A stretch of 64,000 nucleotides of DNA from Neolecta irregularis DAH-3 (Eukaryota; Ascomycota; Neolectomycetes; Neolectales; Neolectaceae). The translations under genes and the position numbers were made by a program. The notes under the pieces are model-generated. The model saw nothing but the letters and a program-made list of their open reading frames with translations, did no database searches and was not told where the DNA came from. Positions 34,742 to 50,297 of the stretch are shown piece after piece. Positions within the stretch are counted from its first letter, which is position 1. Each line of letters opens with the position of its first letter. The stretch is taken from NCBI GenBank assembly GCA_001929475.1, contig LXFE01000126.1, positions 62,001-126,000 of the forward strand, read 5' to 3'.

Positions 34742-36926
34742 ATGCCTATCTGGCAAACTCCACGATGGTCGGTTTCCGGATCATCTCGAAAGAAAAGCTT
34801 GGAAACACCACGACCAGAACCGAATAACCACGAAGATCCATCCATTGATGTTATCCCTGAAGAACCATATTTCTCTCCCGACTCAAACGATCCCCTAGAG
34901 ACAATAAGACAGATCTTGAGTACAACAACACAGGTAAACTCCTTCAAATTTCCAGCTGAATTAGTTGGAATCAAATGAAATTTCCCCAAGAACTCCGTTT
35001 GAGGAACCCGTAGAAGACATCCACATCGACTTTCACGATCTCACGCTTCAAGAGTATTTATCAAAACTACGACAGCAAACTAGTTCAAATATTCCAATCG
35101 AAGAGTTTAATTGTATGTTCTGCGATATCTGATTGGGGCTGACGTGTTATATGATACGGAAGCAACGGCTTATAACGAAATACAAAGTGCAGTCAAGGTA
35201 TCGTCATTTTACACCATAAATTCCTAATTTTTCTTGCAGTCATCTGAACAGCTGTTACAATCGATGGATTCGTTCCTTATTACCATACAGCAGGACTTGA
35301 GATCTGTGAGTGGGGAAATCCAGGCTTTACAAGATCGATCAATCAATCTCAGTAGACATTTGCAGAATAGAAAGGTATGACGATCAATACATCACTTGGG
35401 CAACCAACAGGGATAATAGGCTGTTGACCAATTGCTTGGTCCGGTAATTGATGATATTGTGATTTCTCCAGCTACGATCATGAGACTTTCAGAAAGCGAT
35501 ATCAATGATGCTTGGCTGAAAGATCTCGATGAAGTCGAGAGAAAAATCGACTTGCTAAATGTAGGCAGATATCGAAAGGTGGCCGCAGTAAATGAAGTCC
35601 ATCCCTACCTGGAGAAACTACAGATAAAAGTATTAATCAATCTACAACCCCTCTCCGACTAACGAATGGAGATTATTGAACGGACAAGAAACTTTATCGT
35701 AGATCTAATTAAAGCCATCCGCTTTCCCGACGCTAATTTGTCGTCCTTGCAACAATTGTCTTTTCTCCGATGTACTCGGCCATTCAGTTTTCTCAAACGG
35801 CACAATGAACAACTTGCCACGGAACTCGGCCAGGCGTACGTCAATACGCTGAGATGGTATTACACTTCCCACTTTGAGCGTTTCTCAAAAATCTTGTCAA
35901 AGTTACAAGTATGCCACAAAAATAATGCCATCCGTGACAATTTTAGTATAGATTACTGGACAGAAGCGAGGTCCTTGCTAAAGACACTAGAGTATCTCGA
36001 GGTGGGGTGTCAAACAAAAGGAAATGCTGATAGTAAGGCGGACTCTTTGCGGCAGCTGCAGCGTTGACAAAACCGTTGATTTCTGAAGAACCGTTTCAAT
36101 TAGGTGACAGAATTAAAATACTGACCTCTCAAGAAAGTAATATCATCAACTCCCACATGGCTGAAGATACAAAACGCGTACATATCAGAATTTATTTTAC
36201 ACTTACTAATGTAGTACTTTCACCTTGAGACGATCTTTAATAGTTTCAACTACGTCTTGATTGATAACGCCAGTGCCGAATATCTGTTTCTAGTGGAATT
36301 CTTTGGATATTCCAATGATCGGACATCTTCGATATTTCAAGAAATCTTCCAACCCTCATTCAATATTGGAATGGTAAATATCCTGTTGTATCCGCAAACT
36401 CATGTTAAGAACCTTATTTCAACATTCATCTCAGAAAACACTGACGTTCATGGACTCTTACTCTGTATCCGTCTGACACAAGCCTATGCTTTTGAGCTCC
36501 AACGTCGTCGAATCCCAGTGTTAGAAAATTACATAAACGCAATATTAATCCACCTATGGCCGAGATTTCAGCGTGCTATGGATACTCATGGAGAAAGCTT
36601 GAGAAAGAATGGGGCAACAATGAAACCTTTTCAAAATAATGAATCAGATACTGTGCCTCATCCTCTTACGCAACAGTTTGCCCAATTTCTCCAGGGGATT
36701 CTGTCGCTGGAAACAATTGATGCAGAGAACGAGCCTATAAATAGTAGGTCTGGTTTCCTTCCGCGGACGAAACTGATGTTTTAGTATTATTAGATTGATC
36801 TCTGATTTCGAAGCGTCTTTGAATAAGATTGCCTCTTCCATATCGCAAAAGGAACTAAGGGATTCGTTCATGTTTCGAAACTACGCATATATCTCAAAGA
36901 TTCTTTCGGTAGATTCGACTCGGTAA
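34742..36926 (+). CDS. VPS52: GARP complex subunit Vps52 (Sac2 family)
   Basis: Tethers endosome-derived vesicles at the trans-Golgi network together with Vps51, Vps53 and Vps54. After a variable N terminus, the conserved coiled-coil part reads LRSVSGEIQALQDRSINLSR, HLQNRKAVDQLLGPVIDDIV and LSESDINDAWLKDLDEVERK. RTRNFIVDLIKAIRFPDANL, FSFLKRHNEQLATELGQAYV and YYTSHFERFSKILSKLQ follow. The C-terminal part has LIDNASAEYLFLVEFFG and ends SVDSTR at 36926. About nine introns join the pieces, among them 34934-34964 (31 nt) and one near 35629-35672. The upstream in-frame ATG at 34703 is an alternative start. The exon between about 35930 and 36180 is the least certain. Confidence 0.85.
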
Positions 36927-37171
36927 TCCATCCGCTTACATATTAGGATGATGAAGGGAAACTCGTGAGACGAAAAAAAACGTATTTTGATAAATTACTT
37001 GGGATGTACAAGGGTTATTAAGTTGAATGTAAATAGAAAAATAACTGGAAAGTCTTCCACTGTCCCATAAGAACACAAGGACTTTCCTGAGGGAATAATA
37101 ACAACCGTCCTTCCTGCTAACCGGTATGATACAATATATATTCCAGCGCATTGCTCCTAATAGCCCAGTAT

Positions 37172-38230
37172 TTAGCGACGAGGCAAAATGGCGGCTTCGT
37201 AAAACGCATAAACGAGACTAATCGCACCTCCGAGCCAGAGTATGTCTGATGAGATAGCTGCCTTTATGATATCACCCGAACGATAACCGACCAAGGTGAA
37301 CGTCCATTGTCTAATAAAGACAATGTACGTCAAAACCAATTTTGCGATGCTGAAAGTTACTGGATCGACAGAATGTTGGTTATGTTGCGGATTGACGAAT
37401 AAGGCGGCGATAGTGGGCAATACAACAGAGGTGCCGAGCCAGAGAAGAAAGGGCTTCCAAAAGTAGTCTGCCGAGAGAAGAATGAACAAATCTGGAAGTT
37501 GAATAGCAGAAAAATGTTCCCCTGGCAAATGGAGCTCAAAGTCAGTTTGAAAAGATATTCAAGAGGATGAATACCAAAAAAGTTAGCGGGATCAATTTCC
37601 TGAGAAGCCAAAACATTTCATGGAATTCGACCACACTGATAATGGCAAGGGCATTCGAAAACATTTCACGAACTCGCTTTCCTTTGTCGACTGCCGTATC
37701 CCAATGAAGAGCCGATTTGACGTCTCTGGCGATATTCGCTGTAGAGTTTTCGACATATCGAGCGACTTGTTTAGGACTGGAGGGAAGATCATGGTCCTCA
37801 GCAGTGTCCCTCAATGCAGACGAGGCCGTTCGAAGTACCTTACGAGGCATTCGAAGGCTTGACTTCCTCGGGGAATGGCCTAAATCGACTACAATCTTCG
37901 ACTCATCGCCACTACAGAAGAAATAAGTCAAAGTGGTTGCGAGAGACGTACGCTGTAGGCAACAAGACCCGAGCGCGCGAGATCAATGTCGATCGCGTGA
38001 ATAGGGATTGAGGAGCCAATTGTTCTTCTTCAGGCTGGGATTCTTCGGATTCAGTCCCGTTTTCTTCGAAATATCGCTGCAAACGGGCTTCGAGGTCCGT
38101 TCTAAGACCTGAAATACGCGTTAAACGATGAAACCAATGGGCGCATACCAAACGAGTCAAGATTTCTCTCCTCGCACATGCGCTGGAGTGCTCTTTTGTT
38201 TGCGGTTTTGATAAAATTCAAGGTGCTCAT
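37172..38230 (-). CDS. Uncharacterised protein: SAP-like N terminus plus C-terminal membrane segments
   Basis: Not recognised as a named family. Four exons: 38230 to about 38153, then about 38110-37965, 37922-37590 and 37540-37172. The N terminus MSTLNFIKTANKRALQRMCE, followed after the intron by LRTDLEARLQRYFEE, looks like a helix-extended-loop-helix/SAP fold. A Glu-rich and basic linker (RMPRKVLRTASSALRD) follows. Four hydrophobic stretches come next, around LIPLTFLL, WKPFLLWLGTSVVLPTIAAL, IAKLVLTYIVFI and LWLGGAISLVYAFY. A SAP/HeH motif joined to membrane spans recalls inner-nuclear-membrane proteins such as Src1/Heh2, but no LEM or Man1 domain is visible, so this is only an analogy. All three junctions keep frame. 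Confidence 0.6.
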
Positions 38231-38492
38231 GGTGATGATGCAAGCTCAGCGCTGCACGGAATGGTGGTTAGTTGTTTTGACTACAAACGATTTGTCAAAC
38301 AACACCGCGTCATAACGTGATTTAATGATCCAGTTTGGTATATATATTATTAATATATAAAAGATATGAATTACAAGAAAGAGATGTAGTTTTAGGCAGA
38401 CTGCCGTTTTGGTATGTATTAATCGTGCGATATGAACCATGATGTATCTTCAAAAATCGTACTATTAACCCATAAAACCGGATGGAAAGACA

Positions 38493-40646
38493 CTAGGCTC
38501 CTTTCTTGGCATCTTCTTTCAGTGTAACTATCCTGTTCAACACAATTTTATCTCCAACTGTATCCTTGTCCATGCAAAAATATGCAACTCGCATGGCCTG
38601 AAATCGGACTGCTTCTGGTGCGCCTCTCTCTTCTTTGCCTTTTGTAGTCACATCGCTGGTTTTCCAAGGCGAATTTTCCCGGACTTGGTTGAACCCGACT
38701 TCGATAAGAGCGCCCTTGAGAATCTCCTCGCTGTTTTCGTTGATATCTCTGAGGAATCCTTCAGGGTGACCAGAGGGATTGTCTGATTTGAAAAGCGGGT
38801 GGAAAAGCCTTACTTCATCAAGATGAATTGGAGAACCTTGACAAGGCGCCAAAGCAACCCACTGTATGTATGCTTTTGGTTTCTTGAATTCACCGTCGTT
38901 TTCATAATGTGCCCGAATTTCCGTGACAAGTCCAGTATTTGGATCAGAGGTGAAAGAAGTTGCTCGGATGGGGAAAGGAACTTTGAGAAGGCCAACTGTT
39001 TTGCCTGGCGCTAGGCGGAAAAAGTCGTCCGACGCTTCACTTCGAAAGTCCCTTCGATCAATGTAAACTCTCTTGGTAAAAGGAAGTTTTCTTTCTCCCA
39101 TTGTGGGGTCTTTTGGGTTATATGGCATCGTGACTTGTTCGAGATAGTCCTCATCCAGGTTTTCAATTATAATCAGGATGGGATCAGGAATCATCATTAG
39201 GCGAGGAGTATGACCCTCGAGGTATTTTCTAACAGAGTTCTCAAAGCGGTGAATAGCAATATTTGTCACGGTATTAGTCACTCCCAGACCATTAATGAAT
39301 GATAATATAGCACCTGGAGGAACACCACGGCGCCTATACCAATCAAAAGAGCTCAAATGCCACGCATCACGTACCTGATTGAAACGATAGTAAACAACCT
39401 TGGATCATCCCATCCTCTCACGATGCCTTCTGAAACCAATTTCGCGATTTTACGTTTACTCATGATAGTACCGGCAACATTCAGCCGTCCATATTCGCTC
39501 TGTCGCGGTTTATAGACCTCTAGAGCATTACAAAGCCATTCATATGACACCCGTGACTGAACAAACTTCACCGTTAGAACTCATAAAACGAGTACTGGAC
39601 CTCGGTCGTGCATAACGAATGTGTTATATTCTCAAGGGAATCACAAAGACAATGCGTGAAATCATACGTGGGGTAAATCTTCCAAGTATCGCCTGTTCGA
39701 TGATGCGGAGCATCCAACACTCGATAAGCAATTAAATCCCACATTTGGGGATTTCCATCTTCAAGACTTTGTTTCATTCTCAAAGTAGCTTCGTTAGGTC
39801 TGTATTTCCCTTCTCGCATTGCTCGGAATTCAGCAAATGATTCATAAATTGGACGATCTCGATGACTGCACGGAATGCGTTGCCCGCCTTTTTCGCCGTT
39901 TTCAACACCTCTAGCTATTTTTATTTCTTCAGCTTGAATCGTAAATAATAGTACTAGTAAGCGTTGGATATACCTGTACAATGGCAAACATATGCTTTCC
40001 CACGATTAATGAGATCTTCAGCTAGATCACAGAGTTTCTGGAAATTATCGCTAGAATGTGTAATTTTATATGGTTCGAAACCGAGCCATTTGATCGCATC
40101 CAAGATGGCCGTGAAATACACTTCTTCCTCTGCTTCCGGGTTTGTATCATCATATCGAAGATAGCATTCGCCTCCGTGGTATCTGAAACATCAATCTATG
40201 TTAAGATAGAATGACGACCTGGCGTATCCGAAATTGATGACGATAGCCTTACAGTGACCGATATGAAGGAAACCATTTGGCTATATAATATTAAAACAAC
40301 TTGCTAGCATGACAAGTACCTCGGGTGGAAATCTCGTAAAGATTCTTCCACCAGTAGCCTTAAGATGTTGCTCCTTCAACTCTGATTTAATTTGTGGATT
40401 TTCTCCGACCTTGTGTAATCTTTTGAAGAAACCCTCTTCAAACATGTTGACTATAAGGGGCTCTTCTCCATTTTCAGCATTTGGCGCTTTAGCTGGGTTT
40501 GACTCGATGTCTTTCTTTTTTCCAGGTTTTGGTTTTCTGGGCTGATGGTCAATTTTACAAATCAACATGCTATGCACCTTTTCCAATAATGCATTCTGCA
40601 CAGCGATTTTGACACGCTCGAGTTCCTCTTTAATTGCTTCAGTCAT
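38493..40646 (-). CDS. GLN4: Cytosolic glutaminyl-tRNA synthetase with a short N terminus
   Basis: Charges tRNA-Gln. Class I signatures: [20 protein letters not shown] with the HIGH motif split by an intron just before [35 protein letters not shown] and [34 protein letters not shown] (KMSKS equivalent MSKRK) and GWDDPRLF follow, then [19 protein letters not shown] and the two-barrel anticodon domain ending KEDAKKGA. The [19 protein letters not shown] set distinguishes GlnRS from GluRS. About five introns of 35-45 nt. From the start at 40646 only about 110 residues precede the catalytic core, against roughly 250 in budding yeast. The N-terminal tRNA-binding domain is therefore mostly absent, although the [18 protein letters not shown] linker is kept. 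Confidence 0.92.
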
Positions 40647-40990
40647 AGTGGTTATATCGGTGAGGATGAGTCGAAATATACTACGATCACGATGTTGTGC
40701 CAAAAATGGATCACAAACGTAATCGACGAAAAGGGAAAAATGACAATTAAAAGGAAGATATAGAGATAAACTCTGCAAGAAAACGTGTTGTACGACAGCG
40801 ATATTTACAATGCGAATGTACAAGTGTTTGACTTTGCTTTTGAAATACAAGATGCAATAAAGAATGTTCGCCTTTCCACCTCGTTTCATCCACTGTACAA
40901 GAACAGGAACAAGGATATGCCAACGGAGAATAAACAAACATGAAATGAATAACCATGAATAAGGTAGCCGTAAGAAGAGTTTTACTGCAT
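40647..40990. other. Intergenic: MBP1-like gene 3' end and GLN4 promoter
   Basis: About 344 bp. A frame on the minus strand runs in phase into GLN4 from 40937 but shows no similarity to the GlnRS N-terminal domain and is rich in hydrophobic and aromatic residues typical of translated AT-rich spacer. Confidence 0.45.
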
Positions 40991-43225
40991 TCAGGTTTGT
41001 GGTGCAGTTTGATTGTGTTGGAGTTCCAAATTCGAAGCCAGTTTATCGAACCGATCTTGATCTAAAGGTAAATCAGACTCTACAGCCTCGAGCAACTCGT
41101 CGATCAATCCATCAATTTTTTCATCTGGTATGTTTGTACAACGGGCAACCAGGCCACGTAGTCGAGCTTCCTGAACTCGGTGGTCTTCTTCGATACCGCC
41201 AAGAGTAATCTTGAGCTGGTCTACGACTTTTTGGTATGCCTGAATGAGGACTTTAAGACGTTCGACAGTTGGTTCACCTGCGAGTTCTTCTTTGAATGGA
41301 GCGTCAGGATCGATTGGACCAGTATAATTCCAACCATTTACCTGGCCATTCACTTGTGAATGAAAATTCTCCTCAATTTGCTGAATACGTAACTCAAATT
41401 GCTTCTTTCGCCGCTCAGCTTCATGAAGACGGTTTGACTTTTGCTCCAAAGAAGCAGCTTGATTGCGAGCTTCTTTGAGCTGATTTGTGATTTCTCGCAC
41501 TTGAGAGTGTACTTGATTGATGGTATTGTCATGTTTAATGACTTCTTGTTTGTATCGCTCATCGAGCTCTGATAAAGCTTGCGATATACCTTAAAGTCAA
41601 TAATGACATACACGACTCTTACTCTCGATAATTCCTCTGCTGTTTTGATCAGGAGGTGGACCATCGATACTGTCCTCATACGATCTGTGAATTTGATGAC
41701 TTAGCGAAAGAGACATCAACCCGGGAAACCCAAAATCTTCGGCACAAAGTTGAGCTTTGTTTTGGATCTTTGGATCTGCGCCAATTTCAATGAGCTGCTG
41801 AACGATTTTTGCATTGCCTACGCGAGCAGCGATGTTTAATGCGGTATCACCATTGATATCTCGACGATTCACGACGTCTCTGGAGAACCGTTCCAAGCCG
41901 TATTGATGATCTTTGTGTTCGACTAGCCATCTGATGATGGAATTCAAGTAGCTGCTCGCAACTGCAGATCTATTATGCATACCAGCCGTTATAGCAATCT
42001 GATGGAGGACCGTCCGTTCTTGGTGATCAGCAAGAGGCAGAGCAGGACAGAGAATTTCCAAAAGTTTAGGAAATGCATCCTGCTCATGCGAGTTTGTGAC
42101 GTTAACGGCGCGTATTAATGGTGTTTCTCCAGAAAAATTTCTCTCTATTGGTGATGCACCTTTACGAATTAACGCTTCTGCAACAGATACTCGAGCAAGA
42201 GCAGCAGCCCAGTGCAGGGCTGAATGTCCAACTTGATCAATATGAACATCAAGAGCAACATCTTCTTCATTCAGATAAGCAAGAACTTGTTCAGTAGTGT
42301 TCAAGTCTTCCCGCATAAACAGTTCTGTCATGTAGTTTTTCGAGAAGAGATACTGGGGATCACCAAATGGCTCGACATGTGTTGGTGCAAAGAAGGGATG
42401 TGAATTTGCATCTCCAGTCATAGAAAATACATCACTTTGGTCCTCAAAAGTCTGATCAATGGTATGTCTGATGCGTTTCCGAGGAGGTTCATAATCACTG
42501 TTGAGGCCCCGCTGAGGCCAAAATTTTGGAGGTATATTGCTGTAATGTGGTTGGGCAAAGCCCTGTTCTTCATGTATAGTCGACATGTAATTAGAATGCG
42601 TGGGTGTTCCCAGAGGACGAGTCATATGGCGGTTAGTCTGATAACTCTGTTCTGGAGTTTGGTTGTTTCGTCCTTTGAGAGCTGTTTTCGCGGCATTTGC
42701 GCCATCGGTATACGGAGAATTCCCGTCATATGTATACGCTGCACTGCGAATCTTTTGCCGGTTGTTTCCATACATGTTCTTGCGCCGCGCAGCCATCGCT
42801 TGTTCTTTTGTCGGCGTACCGTGGACTGTAGAAGTTGTATCGAGTTCGAGCAACGGTCGAAGACTATCCTGTACTCCATAGTCGGCGCAAAACTGTACAC
42901 CGCGCTGGAATGGGACCCTGGTGGCAATGTAAGATAAGTGTAGATTATCAATCATACCATGTTCCTTGGTATTTTCCGTATCCGCCCTGTACTTTTTCGT
43001 GCTCACCAGTAAGAATCTCCTTCTCGAGGATCTTGGTCCTCTTTCCTTTGTCTATTCCCGCGACTTTGAGGATTTGGGTTGCATTGAGATAGGAATCGTG
43101 TCGTCGACGCATGACAGCGATATCGTTGATGAGCATTTCAAAAACATGGACGCCGGAATATATGGCCTATCTTGAATATACTGCAAAACATGCAGAAATA
43201 CCGAGTAAATGCCAGAGTTTTCCAT
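40991..43225 (-). CDS. MBP1: MBF/SBF-type cell-cycle transcription factor (APSES domain and ankyrin repeats)
   Basis: DNA-binding subunit of the G1/S factor, akin to Mbp1/Swi4 and fission yeast Res1/Res2. Exon 1 (43225-43202) encodes MENSGIYS. After a 35-nt intron the APSES/KilA-N domain reads [40 protein letters not shown] and [16 protein letters not shown] spacer with a basic PPRKRIRHT patch follows, then ankyrin repeats ([49 protein letters not shown]). The C-terminal region is a long coiled-coil ([18 protein letters not shown]), where the Swi6/Cdc10-like partner binds, ending in QHNQTAPQT. Introns also lie at about 42960-42920 and 41630-41590. Assignment to Mbp1/Res rather than Swi4 is by overall resemblance. 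Confidence 0.88.
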
Positions 43226-43473
43226 GATATCCGGAATCGCGGATGTTTAATCGATTACGAGGTGGAGACTCCAGTCGCTCCAAGTTCGCGCGTTTCGCTT
43301 TTGGCTGATTCCCCCTATCAAGACCCGTCAAGTTTTGCAAAAAGAAAACACCTGAATTCCAATATCAAAGTAAGAATTGGGAAATATTCGCAGATATTCG
43401 CGTCATTCAGCTGCGTTGTGCTAGTATCTATATATATACAGAAATATTTGAGAGAAAATTATTGAAAATTGCA

Positions 43474-44172
43474 TTAAACACCATAATCAAGCCGACCGCC
43501 CTTGGGAACAGCTCCAAATCGCTCGAATGGCCATAAAATACAGGCAACTCTGAAAAATAAGTACTTGTAGATTTATTCTTTACCTTGCCGTGATCAACCC
43601 CACCGAGACAGGACCATACTCGTTGCTATCTCGAGAATGAAACCTCTCATCGCCTTCAACCCACACATGTCCAGCAGGTATACGCACAGTTGATCTGGGA
43701 TAAGGAGGACGCGTAACAACTTGATCGCCTGTATAATTCAGCCCATGTTGAATTAATGACTATATACCTTCCAACGCCAACACTCTCTTCACCAGTTTAT
43801 TTTCCGGGTTCATAGGTGATCTGTATCAATAAGTATCTACATTTGAACCTGTTCATACTTTAAAACAACGACATCACCTCTTTGGATATTGGATTGTGCA
43901 ACGTATGTCGGCGATGCCCCAATCGGTTCCTCTGTAGTTTTAAGTTCTACGAGGGGCCCTTTGATAGTCCACATATCCAATAACACTAGATCTTTTTCAG
44001 TTTTGACCTTTGGATTCAATGCCGGAGACATTGATTCGCCTTTAACAGCTGCTATCGTAACCACATGGGTGTTGATGAACAGGATCGGCGGTAACCAGGT
44101 AGCTGCTATCAAAGAATTTCGTAGTAGAAGCCGTATAAATGCTTTTCTGGCTATCGTTCTTGAGGTTGACAT
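43474..44172 (-). CDS. IMP2: Mitochondrial inner membrane protease subunit 2
   Basis: Signal-peptidase-like serine protease that trims proteins sorted to the intermembrane space. Exons 44172-43859, 43820-43768, 43728-43584 and 43549-43474 give 195 residues. An N-terminal hydrophobic helix (SLIAATWLPPILFINTHVVT) anchors it. The nucleophile serine is in GESMSPALNP and the general-base lysine in NKLVKRVLALEGD. The S26 box GHVWVEGDERFHSRDSNEYG and the C-terminal ACILWPFERFGAVP are all present. The three introns are 34-39 nt. The Imp2 rather than Imp1 assignment rests on the GESMSPALNP context and the long insert before the SNIQRGDVV strand. Confidence 0.9.
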
Positions 44173-44316
44173 ACTGCAATATAAATTTTGGAATAAAACT
44201 CGACCAAGTAACTCGACGTCACTCCTAACCTATATACTTGGATTACCGCCTGTTCATAAACTTTTTGGTCAGAAGACAACCTTTTTTGGTTTGACGGATT
44301 AAGGAAGTGATGCTTG

Positions 44317-47300
44317 ATGGAATGTGGGATAAGACCGATAGGGAAGGGTGTCGTTCATAATTTATGTGCGGGACAGGTATTGCAATTCAACAAATTCGTA
44401 TTAAACCACATAGGTTGTGATTGATCTTTGTACTGCTGTAAAAGAATTGGTCGAGAATAGTCTTGATTCTGGAGCAAGCACGATCGGTAGTTGAAACCAA
44501 AATAATTAGTTGATCGAATTAGAAGTTCGACTGGGAAATTATGGATTAGACTTCATCCAAATTCAAGACAACGGAGTGGGTATAGAACCCGCTGATTATG
44601 AAAACATTGGTGCCTTTAGCATTTAAATAACCCTCTGATATCAGCTCTCAAGCATTTTACGTCGAAATTGTCATCTTTCGAGGATCTTGAATCGGTCACA
44701 ACATTTGGATTTCGAGGTGAAGCATTGAGTTCGCTTTGTGCATTGGCAGATGTGTATATTACGACTGCTACCAAATCCCAAGCCCCCAAAGCGACAAGGA
44801 TTGAATTTTCCCGGAATGGCAAACTTGTAAAACAGTGTACGGTGTCTGCTCAGGTTTCTCATGAGAGTAAAAACATACCGCTGAATCTCTCCAGAAAGGA
44901 ACATCAATCGACGTGCAGAAGTTATTCTATCCATTGCCTGTACGAAGAAAGGAATTTGAAAGAAACTGCAAAAAGGAGTACGCCAAAACACTGGGTCTTT
45001 TACAGAGTTATGCCGTAATTTGCGAAAAGGTTAAATTATCGGTCTATCATCAGGCTTCAAAGGGGTATTCATCTTTTTCTGATAAATTCTGACTGAATAT
45101 TAGTAAAAAACATGCCCAAATCTCAACTCAAGGAAAAAATTCAATGCGAGAAAATATTGCCAATGTATTCGGATCAAAGATACTCAGTTCTCTTATACCT
45201 CTTGATCTCAAACTACAAGTCCAAGATAAACAAACACTGCCGTCTTCCAGTCATCAACACAAGGAAATGATCAATCAGGCAATTAAAATCACTGGTTTTA
45301 TATCAAAACCAATATATGGCGAAGGCCGTGGTTCCAACGATCGGCAAATGTATTTTATTAATTCTCGTCTCTGTTCTTTGCCAAAGGTAACTTCCTACAG
45401 CTAAAAACAATGCTAAGAACAGATATCCAGAACTTTCAATGACGTGTACCGGCTGTATAATCAGAATCAAAGCCCATTTGTAGTGGCAAACATTAATTTA
45501 GCCACAAGTAGGACTCCAGACCTGTTTCACTCGTTCATAATCTAGCTAAATACGACGTTAATGTCTCCCCTGATAAGCGAACTATCTTCCTTCATGAAGA
45601 AGATTCTTTATGCGAAAATCTCAGAGAGAAGCTTACTGCATTTTTTGATCGTTGTGGGATGACTGTTCCAAAGTCTCAGGTCGCGGTAATGCCTGTGGAA
45701 TACCCAACTTCTCTGCCGTCCAGCGCAATCAAAAGTTTAACCCATCCACACTCATTCGATCAGTCCCCACAGAACAGGGAATCACAGCCAACATCAATGT
45801 CTCTATCAGACCAAGAACCAGGCTGTAAGTCACAATTAGAGGTACCTGATGGAGAGAGTTGTCATAAGGGCAATCTAACCATAGTCGAGGGAGCGAAAGA
45901 GTCCACAGTCGCTGGTGAAGTGGTCTCAAGTCAAACCAACAACATTGAACATGGTAAAGATCGACTATAAATATTGATTTTAATTGTTACAGACATTTCT
46001 AAAATCAGTAAACGTCCTTTAGACCAGCATATTTCAGAATCTCTTCGCATTACCAAACATCTCCGGCTCACAACATCGTCTGAAAATGAAAACAACACCT
46101 CACCTCCGATGCCTGACGGTTTATCCAGTCAAGATCCACCGCAGTATATCCGTACAAGTCGGCTGTCAATCATTTCACGGCCTACCGCAGTTGCGCTTTC
46201 GAAACAATTTGTGCTTTCACAGATCCAAAATCCCACGTGTATGTCTGAGACTGAAAGCACTACGCAAGAAACGGAAGTGACCGAGAATCTACCCTCAGGT
46301 TACGACAATGAATATGAAGCGTATCATGTCACAAATGAAAGACAGCAACAAGATCCGCGAGTCAACTTGGAGCCCATAAGTGAAGAAACGTCAATCGACT
46401 CCCAAGCTGGAAATATCACTACTCATGGAGGATATGGTTTCATTGCAAAAAAAACGAAAGAACCTCAGGAAAAAAAATCAAGATCAACAACATATTCAAC
46501 CATATCAAGCAGCAATCAAAATGATACATTTGATTTAACTATAAATCTTTCAGTCACAATAGATATGATTGCTAATCTCTCAAAATGTCTTGACGCTTCC
46601 ATCGATCTAAATAGCACTGTTTCAGGTGAATTACTCGATGGTCATCTGAATGAATCGAGCGAGATCGCAGAACAGAGACTTTCCATGGCGGTATGCAAAT
46701 CGAATTTTATAGAAATGAAGATCATCGGACAGTTCAATCTCGGTTTTATTATCGCTTCCTTGTCAAAGGATAAAAGACATGGAGCAGATGATTTATTTAT
46801 AATTGATCAACACGCAAGTGATGAGAAATATAATTTTGAAAGAATTCAGTCAGAGTTACAAGTAAAATCTCAACCACTCGTGAGGTATTGTCTCACGTAC
46901 TTTGATCTATTTTTATACTTCAGGCCGGTGCCATTGCAGCTAAGTGCTATCCAGGAGCTCTTGGTAACAGAAAATATTGAACTCATTCGAAAAAACGGGT
47001 TTCAGCTACTAATTACCGAGACCGAGCCAGTTGGAAGAAAATTCAAATTATATGCACAACCGATGGCGGGTAACTATACATTTTCTGTCAAAGGGATACA
47101 ATGTATCAAATAATACTAACCGGTTAGATCTTGAAGAACTTTTACATTTGATTGAAGAACATCCTGGCCAAAACGTAAAGTGCAGTAAATGGCGATCATA
47201 CTGCGCAATGAGGGCATGTCGTAGTTCGATAATGATTGGGGACCCACTGCCAAAAAATGCAATGCAAAAAGTCGTACAACATCTGGGACATCTAGACAAG

Positions 47301-47434
47301 CCTTGGGTGCGAAGCTTTTAGTACTAGACTTATATTAGAGTTGTCCTCACGGCCGTCCGACGATGCGCCATCTGGTGGATTTGCAGCTTTGGAAATCGTG
47401 GTCCGAAGACGTAAATGACAGATTACATGAATAA
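44317..47434 (+). CDS. PMS1: DNA mismatch repair MutL homologue Pms1 (PMS2 type)
   Basis: Forms MutLalpha with Mlh1 and nicks DNA during mismatch repair. The start at 44317 opens [20 protein letters not shown]. The GHKL ATPase motifs follow across short exons: [14 protein letters not shown] with the catalytic glutamate, IQDNGVGI, and [20 protein letters not shown] variable Ser/Thr-rich linker covers about 45,700-46,650. The C-terminal endonuclease motif [12 protein letters not shown] fits DQHA-x2-E-x4-E, and [12 protein letters not shown] and [17 protein letters not shown] complete the metal site. About eleven introns are needed; the last (47307-47338, 32 nt) sits between DKPW and SCPHGRP. 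All catalytic residues are kept. The stop codon lies 9 bp from that of ADE5,7. Confidence 0.9.
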
Positions 47435-47443
47435 ATAGGTATC

Positions 47444-50143
<2,700 letters not shown>

Positions 50144-50297
50144 TCACCGCAATGAATGATAAATAAGTGTCGACAAGATGAAAAATTCGACGATAAAGTG
50201 TAATTTGCGTCGAGGAGATAAAAATGAATGTAGCTGAGGAACTTGATCTTGTACCACCACTTTATCACATCATATTCGACAAACCTCTGAAATCGTT

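Noticed and set aside
38493-40646. Glutamyl-tRNA synthetase instead of GlnRS
   Set aside because: [19 protein letters not shown] with MSKRK, and [15 protein letters not shown] fit eukaryotic GlnRS better than GluRS.
40647-40937. In-phase extension of GLN4 upstream of 40646 as its missing N-terminal domain
   Set aside because: The translated residues do not resemble the GlnRS N-terminal domain and look like AT-rich spacer.
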